Shown in pieces: positions 61,117 through 64,000 of a stretch of 64,000 nt of DNA. The number at the start of each line of letters is the position of its first letter. Position 1 is the first letter of the stretch. The DNA is from Cellulomonas edaphi (GTDB lineage: Bacteria; Actinomycetota; Actinomycetes; Actinomycetales; Cellulomonadaceae), in NCBI RefSeq assembly GCF_030362815.1, contig NZ_JAUCGR010000002.1, forward strand, positions 1,107,811-1,171,810. The letters are read 5' to 3'. The notes under the pieces are model-generated. The model ran no database searches. It had not been told where the DNA came from and worked only from the letters and a program-made list of their open reading frames with translations. Both the position numbers and the translations under genes were made by a program.

Positions 61117-62211
61117 CTAGCGCAGCTGCTGCACCATCGGGCAGTCCCAGGGGTCGCGGGACTTCAGCCCGACCCGGTTGAGGTAGGCGACGACGATCGC
61201 GTACGAGCGCATGAGCGAGGTCTCGGCGTACGGCACGCCGCGCTCACGGCAGAAGTCGCGCACCATCGGCTGCGCCTTGCGCAGGTTCATGGACGGCATG
61301 CTCGGGAACAGGTGGTGCTCGATCTGGAGGCTGAGCCCACCGGTGAGCAGCGACATCACGCGACCGCCGCGGATGTTGCGGCTGGTCAGCACCTGGCGGC
61401 GCAGGAAGTCCATCCTGGCGCCGCGCGGGATGATGGGCATGCCCTTGTGGTTCGGTGCGAAGACCGCACCCATGTACACACCGAAGATGCCGAGCTGTAC
61501 ACCCAGGAACGCGAGCGCCATGGGGGGCGACAGGAACCAGAAGACGAGGGCGAGGTAGCCGCCCAGGCGCAGCGAGACGAGCACGAGCTCGATGGGCCGA
61601 CGCTTGACCTCGCCGCGACCCAGCAGCGTCCGCACACCGGAGACGTGCAGGTTCAGGCCCTCGAGCAACAGCAGCGGGAAGAACAGCCAGCCCTGGTGCC
61701 CGACGAACCACCGGCGCAGCCCCGTGCGCACGATCGGGCCGTCCTCGGTGTGGAAGACCACGACGTCGTTCTTGATGTCGGGATCGGCGTCGACCTGGTT
61801 GGGCTTCGCGTGGTGCCGGCTGTGCTTGTGCTGCCACCAGCCGTAGCTCATCCCCGCGTACAGGTTGGCGATGACCAGGCTCGCCCAGTCGTTCCACTGC
61901 CCGGACTTGAAGATCTGCCGGTGCGCGGCGTCGTGGCCCAGGAACATCACCTGCCCCAGCACAACGGCGAGGACGGCCGCGACCGCCAGCTGCCACCACG
62001 ACTCGCCGATGAGCACTACGGCGGCGACCACGGCGCCGAGCAGCGCCGTGAGGACGAAGAAGCGAGTCCAGTAGTAGCCGTACCGACGTCGCATGAGGCC
62101 GGAGGCGGTGACGGCCTGGCTCAGCGCGGTGTACTCGCTGACGTTCCGCTCGCGCGCCGTGAGGCCGTCACTGGCGGTCGCGGGGCGGACGGGTGCGGTG
62201 GTGGGGGTCAT
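61117..62211 (-). CDS. membrane fatty acid desaturase (DesA3/acyl-CoA desaturase-like)
   Basis: This 364-residue di-iron membrane enzyme inserts a double bond in acyl chains. The three His boxes are complete: GHDAAH (about 92-97), HKHSRHH (about 128-134) and QIEHHLFP (about 295-302). Two pairs of helices surround them. The closing PMVQQLR and FCRERGVPYAETSLM segments are typical of the actinobacterial enzymes. ATG at 62211. The 371-bp gap upstream (62212-62582) has two hairpins and a 22-bp tandem repeat, but I see no gene in it. Confidence 0.94.
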   Translation of the reverse strand: MTPTTAPVRPATASDGLTARERNVSEYTALSQAVTASGLMRRRYGYYWTRFFVLTALLGAVVAAVVLIGESWWQLAVAAVLAVVLGQVMFLGHDAAHRQIFKSGQWNDWASLVIANLYAGMSYGWWQHKHSRHHAKPNQVDADPDIKNDVVVFHTEDGPIVRTGLRRWFVGHQGWLFFPLLLLEGLNLHVSGVRTLLGRGEVKRRPIELVLVSLRLGGYLALVFWFLSPPMALAFLGVQLGIFGVYMGAVFAPNHKGMPIIPRGARMDFLRRQVLTSRNIRGGRVMSLLTGGLSLQIEHHLFPSMPSMNLRKAQPMVRDFCRERGVPYAETSLMRSYAIVVAYLNRVGLKSRDPWDCPMVQQLR

Positions 62212-62282
62212 GATGACTCCGCTCTGGGGCTGCCCGGGGGCAGGTGCGTGCAGATGGGCGTGACCTCACCCGAAGGGCACGC

Positions 62283-62334
62283 GCACCCCCTGGGGTGCAG
62301 GCCGTCCGGCGGACTGCCGGGCTGGGTGCCCGGC
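62283..62334. promoter_or_regulatory. two inverted repeats upstream of the desaturase gene
   Basis: GCACCCC-N2-GGGGTGC (62283-62298) and GCCGGGC-N5-GCCCGGC (62316-62334) are perfect 7-bp-arm repeats between the desaturase start and the 22-bp repeat array. They may be operator or terminator elements; the sequence does not decide. Confidence 0.35.
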
Positions 62335-62440
62335 ACTACGTCGATCATGACCTACAGATCGGTTCCGTGCCGAAGTTCGGCCACACGTGCACGCGACGTC
62401 CACCGGACGCATACGTCGCATCCGGTGCCCCGGCTACCCC

Positions 62441-62563
62441 GGCGTTGGCTCCTGGGTGCCCTGGCGTTGGCGCCTGGGTGCCCCGGCGTTGGCGCCTGGG
62501 TGCCCTGGCGTTGGCGCCTGGGTGCCCTGGCGTTGGCTCCTAGGTGCCCCTGGCGTTGGCGCC
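62441..62563. repeat. 22-bp tandem repeat (about 5.5 units) downstream of guaB3
   Basis: Units begin GGCGTTGGC at 62441, 62463, 62485, 62507, 62529 and 62552, so spacing is 22, 22, 22, 22 and 23 bp. Each carries CCTGGGTGCC or CCTAGGTGCC. The last unit is partial. It ends 20 bp before the guaB3 stop. Confidence 0.9.
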
Positions 62564-62582
62564 GGTGCGTCTGGGGTCCGCC

Positions 62583-63707
62583 TCAGTGCGGCTGGTACGG
62601 CGAGACGACGACCTCGACCCGCTGGAACTCCTTGAGGTCGGAGTACCCGGTCGTGGCCATCGCGCGGCGCAGCGCGCCGATGAGGTTGAGCGTCCCGTCC
62701 GCGGTGTGACCGGGGCCGAACAGAATCTGCTCCAGCGTGCCGGACGTCCCGACCTCGACGCGCTCGCCGCGGGGCAGCTTGGCGTGGTGGGCCTCGGGTC
62801 CCCAGTGGTAGCCGCGGCCCGGCGCGTCGGTGGCCCGGGCCAGCGCGGCGCCCAGCATCACGGCGTCGGCGCCGCACGCCACGGCCTTGACCAGGTCGCC
62901 CGACCGGCCGACGCCGCCGTCGGCGATCACGTGGACGTACCGGCCGCCCGACTCGTCGAGGTAGTCCCGTCGCGCGGCCGCGACGTCCGCGACGGCCGTG
63001 GCCATGGGCGCGTGGATGCCGAGCGAGGTGCGCGTGGTGTGCGCGGCGCCGCCGCCGAAGCCCACGAGCACGCCCGCGGCACCGGTGCGCATGAGGTGCA
63101 GCGCGGCGGTGTAGGTCGAGGCGCCGCCCACGATCACCGGGACGTCGAGCTCGTAGATGAACCGCTTGAGGTTCAGCGGCTCGGCGTTGCCGGAGACGTG
63201 CTCGGCGGAGACGGTGGTGCCGCGGATGACGAACAGGTCGACGCCGGCGTCGACCACGGCGCGCCAGAACTCCTGCGTCCGCTGCGGGGACAGGGCACCG
63301 GCCACGGTCACACCCGCGTCGCGCACCTGGCGCAGCCGCTCGGTGATGAGCTCCGGGCGGATGGGCGCCTCGTAGATCTCCTGCATGCGGGCCGTGGCGC
63401 GCGCAGGCTCGAGCGATGCGATCTCGGTGAGCAGCGGCGTGGGGTCGTCGTACCGCGTCCACAGGCCCTCGAGGTCCAGGACGCCGAGACCGCCCAGCCG
63501 GCCGAGCGCCACCGCGGTGTCCGGGCTCATGACCGAGTCCATGGGCGCCGCGACCACCGGCAGGTCGAAGTGGTACGCGTCGATCTGCCAGCCGACCGAG
63601 ACCTCCTCGGGATCGCGCGTGCGGCGCGAGGGCACCACGGCGATGTCGTCGAAGGAGTACGCCCGGCGGCCGCGCTTGCCGCGCCCGATCTCGATCTCGT
63701 TGCTCAC
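62583..63707 (-). CDS. guaB3: GuaB3 family IMP dehydrogenase-related protein
   Basis: This 374-residue protein has the IMPDH/GMPR barrel (SFDDIAVVPSRRTRDPEEVSV, VVAAPMDSVMSPDTA, VIADGGVGRSGDLVKAVACG) but no CBS domains. The loop that holds the catalytic Cys in IMPDH reads VIRGTTVSAEHVSG here and lacks Cys, as in actinobacterial GuaB3-type paralogues. Classical IMP-to-XMP activity is therefore doubtful. The GTG at 63707 is 6 nt past a TAGCCT -10 box. Confidence 0.92.
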   Translation of the reverse strand: MSNEIEIGRGKRGRRAYSFDDIAVVPSRRTRDPEEVSVGWQIDAYHFDLPVVAAPMDSVMSPDTAVALGRLGGLGVLDLEGLWTRYDDPTPLLTEIASLEPARATARMQEIYEAPIRPELITERLRQVRDAGVTVAGALSPQRTQEFWRAVVDAGVDLFVIRGTTVSAEHVSGNAEPLNLKRFIYELDVPVIVGGASTYTAALHLMRTGAAGVLVGFGGGAAHTTRTSLGIHAPMATAVADVAAARRDYLDESGGRYVHVIADGGVGRSGDLVKAVACGADAVMLGAALARATDAPGRGYHWGPEAHHAKLPRGERVEVGTSGTLEQILFGPGHTADGTLNLIGALRRAMATTGYSDLKEFQRVEVVVSPYQPH

Positions 63708-63713
63708 CGGCCC

Positions 63714-63719
63714 AGGCTA
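63714..63719 (-). promoter_or_regulatory. -10 box of guaB3, leaderless
   Basis: TAGCCT on the minus strand ends 6 nt before the GTG at 63707. No SD sequence. Confidence 0.45.
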
Positions 63720-63773
63720 CCGGGACCCACCCCCACCCCCGAACCCGCCCGGCAACCGCCCGCCCTCCCACCA

Positions 63774-63836
63774 CCGACCGCGGGTCGGACGACGCGATTG
63801 CGCGCCGCGCGCGACCCGCGCTCGGGGCGCACGACC
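63774..63836. repeat. 63-bp repeat, copy 1, framed by a 12-bp inverted repeat
   Basis: This copy matches the one at 63938-64000 at about 56 of 63 positions. It starts with CCGACCGCGGGTCGG. GACCGCGGGTCG at 63776-63787 is the exact reverse complement of CGACCCGCGGTC at 63832-63843, so copy 1 has terminal inverted repeats. Confidence 0.85.
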
Positions 63837-63937
63837 CGCGGTCGGCGACTAGGCCGGCTCCTGGGGCGGCCTTCGTGGCGCGCTGGACAGCGGCGCGATC
63901 CCGGGGGCGCTCGACCCGTCATCGGCCCCCCCATTCG

Positions 63938-64000
63938 CCGACCGCGGGTCGGACGGCGCGAGCGCGCGTCGCGCACCACCCACGCTCGGGGCGCACGACC
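63938..64000. repeat. 63-bp repeat, copy 2, reaching the window edge
   Basis: Same start (CCGACCGCGGGTCGG) and same end (GCTCGGGGCGCACGACC) as copy 1, with seven differences in the middle. It may continue past the window. The stretch 63837-63937 between the copies shows no gene; nor does the rest of 63720-64000. Confidence 0.85.

Noticed and set aside
62441..62563. CCTGGGTGCC units as extra ZTP riboswitch pieces
   Set aside because: Although the 10-mer resembles the end of the purH aptamer, the units lack the first half of the pfl motif and lie on the wrong strand relative to the genes.

Overview
This window is a stretch of chromosome from a high-GC actinobacterium. Nearly every third codon position is G or C, GTG starts are common, and the gene content fits the order Micrococcales. 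A Cellulomonas-like organism is the best guess: a secreted GH3 enzyme with a CBM6-type tail, a giant surface amylopullulanase, and the actinobacterial neighbourhoods sucCD-PerM-purN-purH and guaA-DUF3817-PspC. I see no phage, transposase, CRISPR array, rRNA or tRNA. Gene density is about 46 real protein genes in 64 kb. Most long alternative frames are GC-driven shadows.

Region by region. (1) 1-3.1 kb: an aminoglycoside phosphotransferase-like gene cut by the window edge, a GNAT acetyltransferase, divergent purU, and an ArsR/SRPBCC pair behind a perfect 12-bp palindrome. (2) 3.1-18.0 kb: a carbohydrate island. A ROK regulator, lipoprotein sugar-binding protein, ATPase and permease are all translationally coupled. 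Next come a GH3 beta-xylosidase-type exoenzyme under a LacI-type operator and a 2311-residue alpha-amylase/pullulanase under a MalR-like operator. (3) 18.4-31.7 kb: central metabolism and purines: mdh, a LysE-type exporter with a possible leader peptide, icd, an aquaporin, a DUF3017-like protein, a ferredoxin reductase, purH behind a ZTP riboswitch, purN, a proline-rich membrane protein, a PerM-like protein, and sucC-sucD. (4) 31.9-38.5 kb: an acyltransferase-SGNH fusion, a small HTH gene coupled to a Clp-N protein, pcrA, and small membrane proteins. (5) 38.5-46.1 kb: a NarL-type response regulator, a PspC-fused histidine kinase, divergent PspC-type membrane genes, a membrane protein often misnamed LigA, DUF3817 and guaA. 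(6) 46.3-53.2 kb: a heterodimeric ABC exporter with complementary degenerate ATP sites, arfB, a TetR-controlled YhgE/Pip-like membrane protein, and SURF1. (7) 53.5-64 kb: phosphoketolase-pta-ackA, a succinate-semialdehyde dehydrogenase-type enzyme, a fatty acid desaturase, guaB3, and repeats at the right edge.

How the genes work together. Extracellular GH3 and amylopullulanase release sugars, and the ABC system imports a sugar. Xfp, Pta and AckA form a phosphoketolase-to-acetate branch that makes ATP. Mdh, Icd and SucCD are TCA steps, and icd and sucC carry a similar palindrome at their promoters. PurU, PurN, PurH, GuaA and GuaB3 concern formate/one-carbon and purine supply, with ZTP sensing at purH.

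The strongest non-gene signals are the ZTP riboswitch and its SD-pairing repeat, paired operators exactly on the -35/-10 of the HTH-ClpN operon, a GTG-initiated 28-codon ORF overlapping the LysE-family gene, at least ten starts placed 5-8 nt after a -10 box (leaderless mRNAs), a triplicated pcrA 3' end, a 22-bp tandem repeat, and a 63-bp repeated element at the right edge. I found no convincing wholly new multi-gene defence or biosynthetic system. The HTH-ClpN module and the PspC-kinase module are the best candidates for underexplored regulation.
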